From Bacillus swezeyi (GTDB lineage Bacteria > Bacillota > Bacilli > Bacillales > Bacillaceae), in NCBI RefSeq assembly GCF_001969815.1, contig NZ_MRBK01000014.1:1-64000 (forward strand): a DNA stretch of 64,000 bases, given 5' to 3'. This document shows positions 9,351 through 18,534 of this stretch, piece after piece. Each line of letters begins with the position of its first letter. Within the stretch, counting starts at the first letter, position 1. Both the position numbers and the translations under genes were made by a program. The notes under the pieces are model-generated. The model saw only the letters and a list, made by a program, of their open reading frames with translations, was not told the origin of the DNA and made no database searches.

Positions 9351-10370
9351 TTGAGCAATCGAAAACTATTTTCACCATGGAGTTTAAAAGGAGTTACACT
9401 AAAAAACCGGATCGTGATGTCGCCAATGTGTATGTATTCCTCCCACGAAAAGGATGGAAAAGTGCAGCCGTTCCATATGACGCACTACATATCACGCGCT
9501 ATCGGACAAGTCGGGCTGATCATGGTTGAAGCCACCGCTGTCACGCCTGAAGGAAGAATTTCCGATCAGGATCTGGGGATCTGGGATGACGGACATATTG
9601 AAGGCCTGGCCGCTTTAACATCGCAAATTAAGCCTTACGGCAGCAAAACGGCGATTCAATTGGCCCACGCCGGAAGAAAAGCCGAAGTGGAAGGCGCAAT
9701 CTACGGCCCTTCAGCAATTCCTTTTGACGAAAACGCGAGGACGCCAGTTGAAATGACATTAGAAGACATACAAGATACTGTTCAGGCATTCAAAAAAGGT
9801 GCTGAACGGGCGAAAAAAGCAGGCTTTGATATCATCGAAATTCACGGAGCGCATGGATATTTGATCAACGAATTTTTATCCCCGCTTTCCAACCGGCGCG
9901 AAGATGAATACGGCGGTTCACCGGAAAACCGCTACCGCCTGCTCCGCGAAGTGATTGACACGGTAAAAGAAGTCTGGGACGGGCCTTTATTCGTGCGGGT
10001 TTCAGCTTCTGACTATCAAACAAACGGCCTTGATGTTGCCGACTATGTCGGTTTCGGCAAATGGATGAAAGAACAAGGCGTTGATTTGATCGATGTCAGC
10101 TCCGGTGCAGTTGTGCCTGCAGACATCAATGTGTTTCCGGGATACCAAGTCGGCTTCGCCGATACGATCCGCGCACAAGCCGACATTCAAACAGGCGCGG
10201 TCGGATTAATCACGAACGGATTGCAGGCTGAAGAAATCCTTCAAAATGGACGGGCAGACCTCATATTTGTAGCAAGAGAGCTGCTAAGAGATCCGTATTG
10301 GCCAAAAACGGCCGCCAAACAGCTGAATACAGAAATCGAAGGGCCTGTTCAGTACAGCAGAGCCTGGTAG
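9351..10370 (+). CDS. yqjM: NADPH dehydrogenase (old yellow enzyme)
   Basis: FMN-dependent ene-reductase close to B. subtilis YqjM. The [13 protein letters not shown] segment carries the FMN-modulating Cys (Cys26 by analogy), [11 protein letters not shown] the substrate-binding His residues, and [13 protein letters not shown] and ARELLRDP are typical. It reduces alpha,beta-unsaturated carbonyls and responds to oxidative stress in B. subtilis. A TTG start at 9351 follows GGGAGG at a 9-base gap and gives 339 residues, the family size. A downstream alpha/beta hydrolase (yqjL) is separated by a terminator. Confidence 0.93.
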   Translation: MSNRKLFSPWSLKGVTLKNRIVMSPMCMYSSHEKDGKVQPFHMTHYISRAIGQVGLIMVEATAVTPEGRISDQDLGIWDDGHIEGLAALTSQIKPYGSKTAIQLAHAGRKAEVEGAIYGPSAIPFDENARTPVEMTLEDIQDTVQAFKKGAERAKKAGFDIIEIHGAHGYLINEFLSPLSNRREDEYGGSPENRYRLLREVIDTVKEVWDGPLFVRVSASDYQTNGLDVADYVGFGKWMKEQGVDLIDVSSGAVVPADINVFPGYQVGFADTIRAQADIQTGAVGLITNGLQAEEILQNGRADLIFVARELLRDPYWPKTAAKQLNTEIEGPVQYSRAW

Positions 10371-10381
10371 TTTTCCTTTTC

Positions 10382-10420
10382 AAATATCCCGTCTGCTGAC
10401 GGGATATTTTCTTTTTTTAT
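10382..10420 (+). terminator. terminator after yqjM
   Basis: AAATATCCCGTC pairs with GACGGGATATTT, followed by CTTTTTTT. Confidence 0.9.
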
Positions 10421-10494
10421 CTTGAGAGAAACGATTTGCCTTATTTATGCGTCTTCCCTAATAGAACACCATATACAGAGAGAGGATGACCTCC

Positions 10495-11262
10495 ATGAAT
10501 CCAGCTTTAATGGAAAGAACATATACAGTTGAAGGGTGTACATTTTATACAAAACATAGAAAAGGAAACAAGTGCGCAACGATTATCTTTGAAGCAGGCT
10601 ATGGTTTCTCTTCAGATACGTGGCAGCCCATTTTACCTGATATAGACGAAGATCTCGGCCTTTTTTCATATGATCGTGCCGGGCTCGGAAACAGCGGGCC
10701 GAGCGGTAAAAAAAGAACGGCGGATCAAATGGTCAAGGAATTAAAAGCGCTCCTGGAAGCAGCTGACATAACCCCCCCTTACTTGTTTGTCGCCCATTCG
10801 TTCGGCGCCGTCATTGCAAGGCTGTTTGCAAGCCGATACCATGATGACATCATCGGCATGGTGCTGCTTGATCCCGCTTGTGAAGATCAGGAGCAGAAAG
10901 TGCTGCCGCTCCTGCCGGAAAAAGCGCAGGAGGATTATTACAAACAGTTTTCTCTCGAAGCTTCGCATGAAGAATTTAAGCAAAGCCTGAAAAGGCTGAA
11001 GCAAGAGGAAAAGCACCTAGGCGCCGCTCCTTTGCTTGTCCTCTCGGCAGGGAGACGGTCGGCAGCAATGAAAAACGCCCATCATGAATGGCTGAAGCTG
11101 CACAGCAGACTGCTGTCGCTTTCTCATCAAAGCGGCTGGATTCAGGCGAAAAACAGCTCACATTTGATCCACTTTGACGAACCTCATATCGTGCAGCTCG
11201 CGATTTATGATGTGTGGTATGCTGCACAGCAGCACAGGTTTGTCTATCAAACAGCCAACTAA
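10495..11262 (+). CDS. yqjL: alpha/beta hydrolase YqjL
   Basis: About 255 residues with an alpha/beta-hydrolase fold. An oxyanion region (FEAGYGFSSDTW), the nucleophile elbow VAHSFGA, an acidic residue in LLDPACED and a C-terminal His in KNSSHLIHFDEP are visible. It matches B. subtilis YqjL, which has been linked to resistance to oxidative agents such as paraquat. Start: ATG at 10495, nine bases after AGAGAGG; an ATG at 10486 would overlap the ribosome binding site. Confidence 0.85.
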   Translation: MNPALMERTYTVEGCTFYTKHRKGNKCATIIFEAGYGFSSDTWQPILPDIDEDLGLFSYDRAGLGNSGPSGKKRTADQMVKELKALLEAADITPPYLFVAHSFGAVIARLFASRYHDDIIGMVLLDPACEDQEQKVLPLLPEKAQEDYYKQFSLEASHEEFKQSLKRLKQEEKHLGAAPLLVLSAGRRSAAMKNAHHEWLKLHSRLLSLSHQSGWIQAKNSSHLIHFDEPHIVQLAIYDVWYAAQQHRFVYQTAN

Positions 11263-11303
11263 AATAAAAAAAGCCAGCAGATTGTCGACTGCCGGCTTTT
11301 TTA
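11262..11303. terminator. bidirectional terminator yqjL / rpmGA
   Basis: An AAAAAGCC...GGCTTTTT hairpin (AGCCAGCAG with CTGCCGGCT) between two convergent genes, with T runs in both directions. Confidence 0.85.
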
Positions 11304-11453
11304 TTATTTGGTTTCACGATGAATCGTGTATTTTTTCAGACGCGGAGAATATTTTTTCAATTCAAGCCGGTCTGGGTTCGTGCGCTTATTCTTTGTCGTA
11401 ATATAATTACGATCTCCTGTTTCAGTACATGCCAATGTAATTTTAACTCTCAT
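11304..11453 (-). CDS. rpmGA: 50S ribosomal protein L33
   Basis: 49 residues beginning [17 protein letters not shown] and ending in a basic tail, the size and sequence of L33. The ATG at 11453 follows TTGAGGAGGATCAGC. It has the [10 protein letters not shown] form without the zinc-binding CxxC pairs, as in the zinc-independent L33 copy of B. subtilis (RpmGA). Part of the large ribosomal subunit. Confidence 0.93.
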   Translation of the reverse strand: MRVKITLACTETGDRNYITTKNKRTNPDRLELKKYSPRLKKYTIHRETK

Positions 11454-11520
11454 GCTGATCCTCCTCAATAAAGCGTAATCATTACGTTTTATTATACAGG
11501 ACCATAGCACATTGTCAACA

Positions 11521-11563
11521 AAAAAAAGCTTCTTATATTCCTCGAACGGAACAAGAAGCTTCT
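11521..11563 (-). terminator. terminator after rnz
   Basis: Minus strand: AAGCTTCTT and AAGAAGCTT form a stem with an internal GC-rich loop, followed by eight T residues. Confidence 0.8.
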
Positions 11564-11571
11564 TTCACCGC

Positions 11572-12495
11572 TTATCTTCTTTTCACTTCATACTCATAAA
11601 AATCATAGGCTGCCGTACTGTTTGGAAAAATCTCTTTTGCTTCATTGCTTAATTCATTCACGCTTTCTCCCTGGTACCTTGCACTGATATGAGTCAAAAT
11701 CAGCTTTTGGACACAGGCTTCTTTAGCCGTTTCGGCCGCCTGCTCCGCTGTGCTGTGAAAATAATCGCCAGCAAGCTCCCGATCGCCCTTGGCAAATGTC
11801 GCTTCATGCACAAGGACATCTGCTTCTTCCGCCAGCACTTTGACATTCTCACATTGCTTCGTATCTCCGGAAAAGGCAACAACACGTCCCTTTTTCGGCG
11901 GACCGATAAAATCTGAACCGTTAATCGTCCGGCCGTCTTCCAATGTCACCGTTTCGCCGTCTTTCAGCTTTTGATAAACCGGGCCTGGAGAAACCCCAAT
12001 CTCTTTTAGTGCATCAGCATGAAGAGCGCCGGGAATATCCTTTTCCTGCACCCGATAGCCAAAAGCCGATATTCCATGTGACACGGGTTTAGCCGTTACG
12101 ATAAACTGATCATCTTCAAAGACTGTTCCCTCTTCAATCTCCTCAATGGCCAATGGATAAGTGACATGTGTTCCCGTCAAATCAAGCGCCGTTTCAAGAT
12201 ATGTTTTGATTCCTTTCGGCCCATAGACGGTCAGACGGCTTTCCCCTCCTTGAAAAGAGCGGCTGCTGACCAGTCCCGGAAGCCCGTACACATGGTCGCC
12301 GTGAAGATGGGTGATGAAGATTTTCTCAATTTTCCTCGGTTTAATGGATGTATGTAATATTTGATGCTGTGTGGCTTCCCCGCAGTCAAACAGCCAAACA
12401 GACCGTCTTTCCTCTAAAAGCTTCAGTGCGACAGATGTAACATTCCTCGTTTTTGCAGGAATACCTGCCCCCGTTCCTAAAAATAATAATTCCAA
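11572..12495 (-). CDS. rnz: ribonuclease Z (tRNA 3'-processing)
   Basis: RNase Z / ElaC-type zinc endonuclease that trims CCA-less pre-tRNA 3' ends. [14 protein letters not shown] (HxHxDH), FSGDT, and the C-terminal [10 protein letters not shown] motif are present, plus the exosite GP-rich segment. About 307 residues, as in B. subtilis. An in-frame TTG at 12495 follows AGGAGGAAAGGATA and gives the family N-terminus ([13 protein letters not shown]); the longer frame to 12525 adds ten residues that lack support. Divergent from zwf. Confidence 0.93.
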   Translation of the reverse strand: MELLFLGTGAGIPAKTRNVTSVALKLLEERRSVWLFDCGEATQHQILHTSIKPRKIEKIFITHLHGDHVYGLPGLVSSRSFQGGESRLTVYGPKGIKTYLETALDLTGTHVTYPLAIEEIEEGTVFEDDQFIVTAKPVSHGISAFGYRVQEKDIPGALHADALKEIGVSPGPVYQKLKDGETVTLEDGRTINGSDFIGPPKKGRVVAFSGDTKQCENVKVLAEEADVLVHEATFAKGDRELAGDYFHSTAEQAAETAKEACVQKLILTHISARYQGESVNELSNEAKEIFPNSTAAYDFYEYEVKRR

Positions 12496-12727
12496 TATCC
12501 TTTCCTCCTGTAGCTGATCAAACATCTTACTACAAGCATACAGGAAGTCTGAAAAAAAAGAAATGCAGGCCTTTCAGAGCAGTATTCAATCCCAGCTTAA
12601 GTCAAATGCCCCGTCTATTTTCGGTAATCTTTTCATATGAAATAATCTCAAATGTTTGCTTTAAAGGACTATTAGCTTTAAAATGAAGAAAATAAACTTA
12701 TGCTCGAATAAAGTGAGGTACGTTTAG

Positions 12728-14206
12728 TTGAGAAAAGATCAAATGGAACCAAAAGCAGTTATCGTTATATTTGGCGCAACAGGGGATTTGGCAAAACGAA
12801 AACTATATCCATCAATCCACAGGCTTTACGAAAATGATCAAATCGGCAATGAATTCGCTGTCGTCGGAGTGGGAAGACGGCCTTGGACAAATGAAGATTT
12901 TCGCGATACCGTCCAACAATCGATTTCAAAGTTTCCGTTAAACGAGAAGGATGTGGATGAGTTTACATCTCACTTTTACTACCATCCTTTCGATGTGACT
13001 AATCCAGGTTCTTATCAAGAATTGAACGGACTTTTGGAAAAACTTGAAAGTACATATCATATCCCGAATAATCGGATGTTTTATTTGGCGATGGCTCCTG
13101 AATTCTTCGGGACAATTGCTAAGTTTTTAAAGTCGGAAGGCGTCACTTCCACAAGCGGCTGGTCAAGGCTTGTCATTGAAAAGCCGTTCGGCCATGATCT
13201 GCCAAGTGCAAAGGCACTGAACCAAGAAATTCGCGAAGCCTTCACAGAAAATCAGATTTATCGAATTGACCACTACTTAGGCAAGCAAATGGTTCAAAAC
13301 ATCGAAGTCATCCGCTTTGCCAACGCGATTTTCGAGCCGCTTTGGACAAACCGCTATATCTCGAATATTCAAATTACATCAAGCGAAGATTTAGGTGTTG
13401 AAGACCGGGCGAGATACTATGAAAAATCAGGTGCGCTTAGGGACATGGTCCAAAACCATATCCTGCAGATGGTGGCGCTGCTTGCGATGGAGCCGCCGAT
13501 CAAACTGAACACCGAAGAAATCCGCAGCGAAAAAGTAAAGGTGCTTAGAGCCCTCCGCCCTATTCAAAAGGATGAGGTTGACCAATATTTCGTGCGCGGA
13601 CAGTACGATGCAGGGGTTATGGATGAAAAACAAGTTCCCGCCTATCGCGATGAACAAAATGTCGCCGAGGATTCAAATACGGAAACCTTTGTTGCCGGAA
13701 AGCTGCTGATTGACAACTTCCGTTGGGCAGGAGTGCCGTTCTATATCCGGACAGGAAAACGCATGAAGAAAAAATCAACGCAAATCGTCGTGCAGTTTAA
13801 AGACATTCCGATGAATCTCTACTACGGAAACGGCAATACGATGCATCCTAACCTTTTGGTGATTCATATCCAGCCGGATGAAGGCATCACTCTTCATTTA
13901 AATGCGAGAAAGCTTGGAGGCGGCACATTTGCTCAGCCGATTAAGCTGGACTACTGCCATAACTGCGGAGACGGAATCAACACGCCTGAAGCTTATGAAA
14001 AGCTGATTTTGGACTGTTTGCACGGTGATGCAACGAACTTTGCACATTGGGATGAAGTCGCCCTCTCCTGGAGCTTTGTTGATGCGATTTCGCAAAATTG
14101 GGAGCGGCATAAAACACTCTCCCCTAACTATGAAGCAGGTTCCATGGGGCCTAAAGCTTCTGACGATCTTCTAGCAAAAGACGGCTTTCAGTGGTGGCCG
14201 CTTTAA
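12728..14206 (+). CDS. zwf: glucose-6-phosphate 1-dehydrogenase
   Basis: Converts glucose-6-phosphate to 6-phosphogluconolactone, making NADPH; entry step of the oxidative pentose phosphate pathway. NADP motif FGATGDLAKRKLYP, the active-site RIDHYLGK, and a substrate-binding EKPFGHD segment. 492 residues, normal length. Start TTG at 12728, eight bases after GAGGT. The pathway partner gndA is 18.6 kb away here rather than adjacent because of the inserted accessory block. Confidence 0.96.
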   Translation: MRKDQMEPKAVIVIFGATGDLAKRKLYPSIHRLYENDQIGNEFAVVGVGRRPWTNEDFRDTVQQSISKFPLNEKDVDEFTSHFYYHPFDVTNPGSYQELNGLLEKLESTYHIPNNRMFYLAMAPEFFGTIAKFLKSEGVTSTSGWSRLVIEKPFGHDLPSAKALNQEIREAFTENQIYRIDHYLGKQMVQNIEVIRFANAIFEPLWTNRYISNIQITSSEDLGVEDRARYYEKSGALRDMVQNHILQMVALLAMEPPIKLNTEEIRSEKVKVLRALRPIQKDEVDQYFVRGQYDAGVMDEKQVPAYRDEQNVAEDSNTETFVAGKLLIDNFRWAGVPFYIRTGKRMKKKSTQIVVQFKDIPMNLYYGNGNTMHPNLLVIHIQPDEGITLHLNARKLGGGTFAQPIKLDYCHNCGDGINTPEAYEKLILDCLHGDATNFAHWDEVALSWSFVDAISQNWERHKTLSPNYEAGSMGPKASDDLLAKDGFQWWPL

Positions 14207-14212
14207 TCTCAA

Positions 14213-14252
14213 AAACAGCCTTCAAAGAAATTTCTTTGAAGGCTGTTTTTAT
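14213..14252 (+). terminator. terminator after zwf
   Basis: AACAGCCTTCAAAGAAA pairs with TTTCTTTGAAGGCTGTT, followed by T residues. It also faces the convergent TRAP operon. Confidence 0.9.
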
Positions 14253-16235
14253 TTATGCTTTTAAAGCCGAGATTTCTTCCGGGCGGCTTCTGTCCCGCTT
14301 CCACATCAGCTGAAGCACGAACAGAAGAACGAACATCCCGAGTCCAATTATATCCGTGTATCCTTCAGGATAAATCAGCAAGAGACCGCTAAGAGCCGCC
14401 AGTATTCTTTCAAACCAAAACACTTTTCTCATCCAGAAACCGATCATCCCCGCCCCGATGGCGATCATTCCCGACAATGCGGTAAAGATCACCCAGATGA
14501 TTTCGTACCAGTGCGCATCTATCATGAGCAGCTCCGGAGACAAAACGAAAATATACGGGATGATGAAGGCAGCAATGGCCAGCTTGGCAGAATTGATTCC
14601 CGTCCTGATCGGCTCTCCTCCTGCAACACCTGCAGCGGCAAAAGCAGCCAAGGCAACAGGCGGGGTGATATCTGCCACAATTCCAAAATAAAACACAAAC
14701 AAGTGGGCCGAAAGATCCGGCACATTCAGCAAGATCAGCGCAGGCGCGGCAATCGTCGATGTGATGACATAGTTCGCCGTCGTCGGCGATCCCATTCCGA
14801 GAATCAGAGCGGCAATCATCGTCAAGAAAAGCGAAGGCAGTAAAGCGCCGCCCGCCAAATCCAACAGTCCGTTAGCCAGCTTAAGCCCAAGCCCTGTCTT
14901 TGTTACGACGCCGACGATGATGCCGGCCGCAGCGGTTGCCGCCGCAACCGAAAGCGCCATTCTCGCCCCTTCTGCCAAAGCGAGCACAATCCCTTTGAGC
15001 CCCAGTCTTGTTTCTTTGTTGAAAAAGCCGACAATAATGGCCAAAACGATGGAATACAGCGCGGCATGCATGACGATGACTCCCGACATTAACAGCAAAA
15101 CGACTGAAATGATCGGAAGCAAAAGATAAATCTTTTTGAATACTTCCTTCCGATTCGGCATCTCTTCTTTCGAAAGTCCCCTTAATCCGAGACGCTTTGC
15201 TTCAAAATGCGTCATAATCCAGATTCCTGTAAAGTAAAGGACGGCCGGAATCATCGCCGCTTTTGCAATGTCCCAATACGTAATCCCGCCGCCGATGAAT
15301 TCCACCATTAAAAAGGCGGCCGCACCCATAATCGGCGGCATCAGCTGTCCGCCTGTTGAAGCGGACGCTTCGACGGCACCGGCAAATTCCTTTTTATAGC
15401 CCAGTTTTTTCATCATCGGAATCGTAAACGATCCGGAAGTCACCACATTGGCAACAGAGCTGCCGCTGATCGTTCCTTGCAGAGCGCTGGAAAAGATCGC
15501 CACCTTTGCAGGCCCCCCGGTGCTCCGTCCGGCGATGGCAACGGCAAGATCATTAAAATATTGTCCCACACCGGTTCTCACAAGAAAAGCGCCGAACAAA
15601 ATAAACAGAAAGATGAAGGTCGAGGAGACAGCAAGCGGAGTTCCCAAAATACCTTCTGTCGTAAAATACATCGTCTGCACGAGCCTTTCCAGTGAAAGGC
15701 CGTTGTGAGACAGAAAGCCGGGCAGATAAGCGCCGTATAGTCCATAAAGAAGGAACAAGCCGGCTATGATCGTAATCGGCAGGCCGACCGCTCTTCTTGT
15801 CGCTTCCAATACAAGCAGGACAGCCAGCAGACCGACATAAAAGTCATTAGTTGTAATCAGGCCGATCCCGCCTGCAATCGTTTCATAATTGATGACCCAG
15901 TAAGCGCCGACGCCAGCCCCTAAAACGGCTAATATCACATCATACCAGGCCACTTTAAACTTTCCGGTTTTTCGCAGGCTCTTTGTCGCCGGAAACAATA
16001 AAAAGATCAGACCGAGCGCAAATCCTAAATGAACGGACCTTTGGATTTGTGCCGGTAAAACTCCGAAAATGGCTGTATATAATTGAAACAATGAAAAAGC
16101 GAGCAGCCCTATAAACGCAATAACCCCGGCAAATCCCTTCAGCTTTCTCGTCCCTGCCTCTGGATCGTATTTTTCCAGAAGCTCCTGCTGCTCTTTTTCC
16201 GAAAATTCGAGACCGTGTTCCTTTTGCTCAGCCAT
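14253..16235 (-). CDS. TRAP transporter fused permease (DctQM-like, TAXI type)
   Basis: 660 residues with a hydrophilic N-terminus and many membrane segments. Small (DctQ) and large (DctM) permease parts appear fused, as in TAXI-type TRAP systems. The DctM-like motif region GMGSPTTANYVITSTIAAPAL and FYFGIVADITPPVALA are characteristic. It drives solute uptake with a sodium or proton gradient. The start overlaps the DUF1850 gene by 8 bases, so translation is coupled. Substrate unknown; TAXI systems often carry organic acids or glutamate. Confidence 0.88.
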   Translation of the reverse strand: MAEQKEHGLEFSEKEQQELLEKYDPEAGTRKLKGFAGVIAFIGLLAFSLFQLYTAIFGVLPAQIQRSVHLGFALGLIFLLFPATKSLRKTGKFKVAWYDVILAVLGAGVGAYWVINYETIAGGIGLITTNDFYVGLLAVLLVLEATRRAVGLPITIIAGLFLLYGLYGAYLPGFLSHNGLSLERLVQTMYFTTEGILGTPLAVSSTFIFLFILFGAFLVRTGVGQYFNDLAVAIAGRSTGGPAKVAIFSSALQGTISGSSVANVVTSGSFTIPMMKKLGYKKEFAGAVEASASTGGQLMPPIMGAAAFLMVEFIGGGITYWDIAKAAMIPAVLYFTGIWIMTHFEAKRLGLRGLSKEEMPNRKEVFKKIYLLLPIISVVLLLMSGVIVMHAALYSIVLAIIVGFFNKETRLGLKGIVLALAEGARMALSVAAATAAAGIIVGVVTKTGLGLKLANGLLDLAGGALLPSLFLTMIAALILGMGSPTTANYVITSTIAAPALILLNVPDLSAHLFVFYFGIVADITPPVALAAFAAAGVAGGEPIRTGINSAKLAIAAFIIPYIFVLSPELLMIDAHWYEIIWVIFTALSGMIAIGAGMIGFWMRKVFWFERILAALSGLLLIYPEGYTDIIGLGMFVLLFVLQLMWKRDRSRPEEISALKA

Positions 16236-16755
16236 CTATCTTCACTCCCCTCAATTGTTGCAAGACATTGATTTTTAGCACGGACATCCTTGTCCAAGAC
16301 CCAGGGCGGATATACCGCTTTAATTCATATACGTCGCCGTTGTATCTGATTCGGTGGTTCGCCCTTACTCTTCCGATTCTCATATCGATATATGGAAACG
16401 TCCGCTTCATATTGGAAATGGTATATATGCCATCTTTGATGACGAGCTGTTCCCCTTCTTCTGCGTTTGCCGGCATTCCGACTGCCGGATCATGGTAGCT
16501 CAGAGCCGTTTGCTTAATCATCTGATTTTCCCACACGTACGATTCGATCACTTTTGTCTTATGGATAGAATGCGTATAGATCACATCAAAGTTTTTCTTC
16601 TTTTGGAGGGGAAGAAAAGCGATAACATCACCGCTGTCTTCTTTCATGAACACAACGGCCGGTTGATAAGGGATCAGACACGCCGCAAACAACATGATGA
16701 TCAACACTAAAGCACACAGCCATTTCACCAGTTTAGATTTTCCCATTTTTTCCAT
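16228..16755 (-). CDS. DUF1850 protein of a TRAP-TAXI operon
   Basis: About 175 residues with one N-terminal membrane segment (WLCALVLIIMLFAACLIPY) and an extracytoplasmic domain with THSIHKTKVIESY, a motif seen in DUF1850 proteins that sit next to TAXI-type TRAP permeases. Its role is unknown; a link between binding protein and permease is inferred from context. The start is ambiguous: ATG at 16755 is very near the AGGGG sequence, ATG at 16746 has better spacing (11 bases). It overlaps the next gene. Confidence 0.75.
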   Translation of the reverse strand: MEKMGKSKLVKWLCALVLIIMLFAACLIPYQPAVVFMKEDSGDVIAFLPLQKKKNFDVIYTHSIHKTKVIESYVWENQMIKQTALSYHDPAVGMPANAEEGEQLVIKDGIYTISNMKRTFPYIDMRIGRVRANHRIRYNGDVYELKRYIRPGSWTRMSVLKINVLQQLRGVKIDG

Positions 16756-16848
16756 ATCCCCTGCCGAACAGAAAAACGATAGACCGAAGTTTTCTGGCAA
16801 CGGTCTATCGATTTCCGGGCTTATTCATCAGTCAAAACGGTCCACGGT

Positions 16849-17838
16849 TTACGATTTTTTTATCCCTTTTTCTTTGTAATACTTGGCGGCTCCCGGATGA
16901 ATGTCGATATCGCCCAATCCTTCAAGAGCTGTTTCAGGTTTAATAAATTCGCCTTTTGCATGATTGATTTTATCAGCTTCAAACAGCCCTTTTGTCATCT
17001 TATAGACCGTGTCTTCATCCAGCTTGTCGGTTGCAACAAGCATCGCTTTGACCGCCACTGTGCTGATATCTTTGTCAATGCCGTAAGTTCCGCTTTTGAT
17101 CGTATCCTGAGCGTAAAACGGGTACTTTTCCATCAGCTCTTTCTGTTTGTCTTCTTCAATGCTTAAGATCTTGATTTTATTTTGTGCAGAAAGCCCCTCA
17201 ACAGCGCCAGTAGGCGTTCCGGCTGTAATGAAGGCAGCATCGATCGCACCTGATTGAATGCCGTCAGTTGATTCTTCAAACGATAGATTTTGCGGTTTGA
17301 TGTCGTCAAAGCTGAGCCCGTGAACCTCCAAAATTTGCTTGGCATTGATATTAACCCCTGCTCCGGCAGCGCCCACGGAAACCGTTTTCCCTTTTAATTC
17401 TTCAATCGAGTTAATCCCGCTTTTTTCCGTTGTCACAATCTGCACCGTTTCAGGATACAAAGCGGCGATTGCCTTGATTCCGTCAATTTTTTCTTTGAAC
17501 ATCTCCTTGCCTTCGATGGCATAAGTTGCAATATCGGTCTGAGAAAAAGCGACTTCAGCTTCTCCTTTTTGAAGAGTGGCCATATTTTCGGCCGAAGCCC
17601 CGGTTGTCTGCGTCGTAAATTGGTCGCCTGTCGCATCTTCCCAAAGATTCGCAAACTGGCCGCCAAGCGGGTAATATGTACCGCCAGTTCCGCCTGTAAG
17701 CAGACTGTAGTTTCCTGATCCTTTTGACGCAGAACCGCCGTCCTTATCACTTGATGCATTGTTGCTTCCGCACGCAGCCATCCCCATGACGAGAGTCAGC
17801 ATCAATGCCATCCCTGATAAGCCTTTCCACTTTTTCAT
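16849..17838 (-). CDS. TAXI family TRAP solute-binding lipoprotein
   Basis: Signal peptide with lipobox (VMGMAACGSN, Cys23 region) and a periplasmic-type binding domain starting SLLTGGTGGTYYPLGGQFANL, the TAXI signature. About 329 residues. It would be tethered outside the membrane, binding the solute for the fused permease. First gene of the three-gene operon (binding protein, DUF1850, permease). Known TAXI relatives bind organic acids or glutamate; ligand not predictable here. Confidence 0.88.
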   Translation of the reverse strand: MKKWKGLSGMALMLTLVMGMAACGSNNASSDKDGGSASKGSGNYSLLTGGTGGTYYPLGGQFANLWEDATGDQFTTQTTGASAENMATLQKGEAEVAFSQTDIATYAIEGKEMFKEKIDGIKAIAALYPETVQIVTTEKSGINSIEELKGKTVSVGAAGAGVNINAKQILEVHGLSFDDIKPQNLSFEESTDGIQSGAIDAAFITAGTPTGAVEGLSAQNKIKILSIEEDKQKELMEKYPFYAQDTIKSGTYGIDKDISTVAVKAMLVATDKLDEDTVYKMTKGLFEADKINHAKGEFIKPETALEGLGDIDIHPGAAKYYKEKGIKKS

Positions 17839-18143
17839 TCATTTTCCCCCTTTTCTTGTTGGACAAATAACAATTCTATCGTACCATGAAAAATGTATGA
17901 ATTGTCAATATATTCTTTCATTTCTAATTGTTTAGTTAATTTTATGTGTGTCCGGTTCTTAATATGCCATGCCCTCGGAAAATCCGTTCACCGGGCTATG
18001 CTCGTCCACCAGCTGCAAAGTCGATGATTGTAACACAAAGGAAAAAACGAGAACCTGATCAAGTGGCACCTTCTGAGCAACACAAGGGGGACACGAAAAA
18101 TGGCAATACGACGGGGATAAAAGGAGGAGTGAATTGAAGTCAA

Positions 18144-18260
18144 CGCCTGCTGCTGCACGAGCTGGATCAACCGGACGTATACCAGCTGGTCCCCTCCCAT
18201 AGTCGAATGTTAACTCACGCTGCGGGGTATATTGAGTGCTTTGTTACTCGGACGAAATGA
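18144..18260 (+). pseudogene. possible gene remnant (GNAT-like?)
   Basis: A 38-codon open stretch reads RLLLHELDQPDVYQLVPSHS and ends AGYIECFVTRTK before a stop. A strong ribosome-binding-like sequence lies just upstream but in a different frame. The wording recalls the start of some Bacillus GNAT acetyltransferases, with an internal gap, but this is memory only. It could equally be noise. Confidence 0.2.
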
Positions 18261-18348
18261 CATGACGAAGTCTCCGATCATTGGCTTTGAAAAAAGTCGA
18301 AGTGGGAAATGACACGATTGTCAACAACTCAACATAAAGAAGCACGCC

Positions 18349-18392
18349 AAAAATGAGCATCCGCCTCCAAAAAAGAGGAAGATGCTCATTCA
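18349..18392 (-). terminator. terminator of the oxidase/OCD operon
   Basis: Minus strand: AATGAGCATC and GATGCTCATT form a 10-bp stem with an inner imperfect CCTCTTTTTTGGAGG stem, followed by TTTTT. It lies 140 bases past the OCD stop. Confidence 0.7.
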
Positions 18393-18534
18393 GAACATGA
18401 TCACTTTGAGTGTGACATAAATGAAAAGTGCATTAAAAAATTTTTTGCATTTCGCATGGTAAATAAAAAAAGTTTTTAATCTCACTCAAAAGAGCAATGA
18501 AAATATCAAACATTTTTCAAGAATGGTAAATCAC

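Larger units (their letters stand above)
17839..18534. other. intergenic region with possible decayed coding remnant
   Basis: About 700 bases between the TRAP operon and the oxidase cluster. It holds the TRAP promoter region at the left, a possible broken reading frame (18144-18260, plus strand) preceded by AAAGGAGGAGTGAATTG, and the terminator of the oxidase operon (18349-18392). Otherwise I see nothing assignable. Confidence 0.4.
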
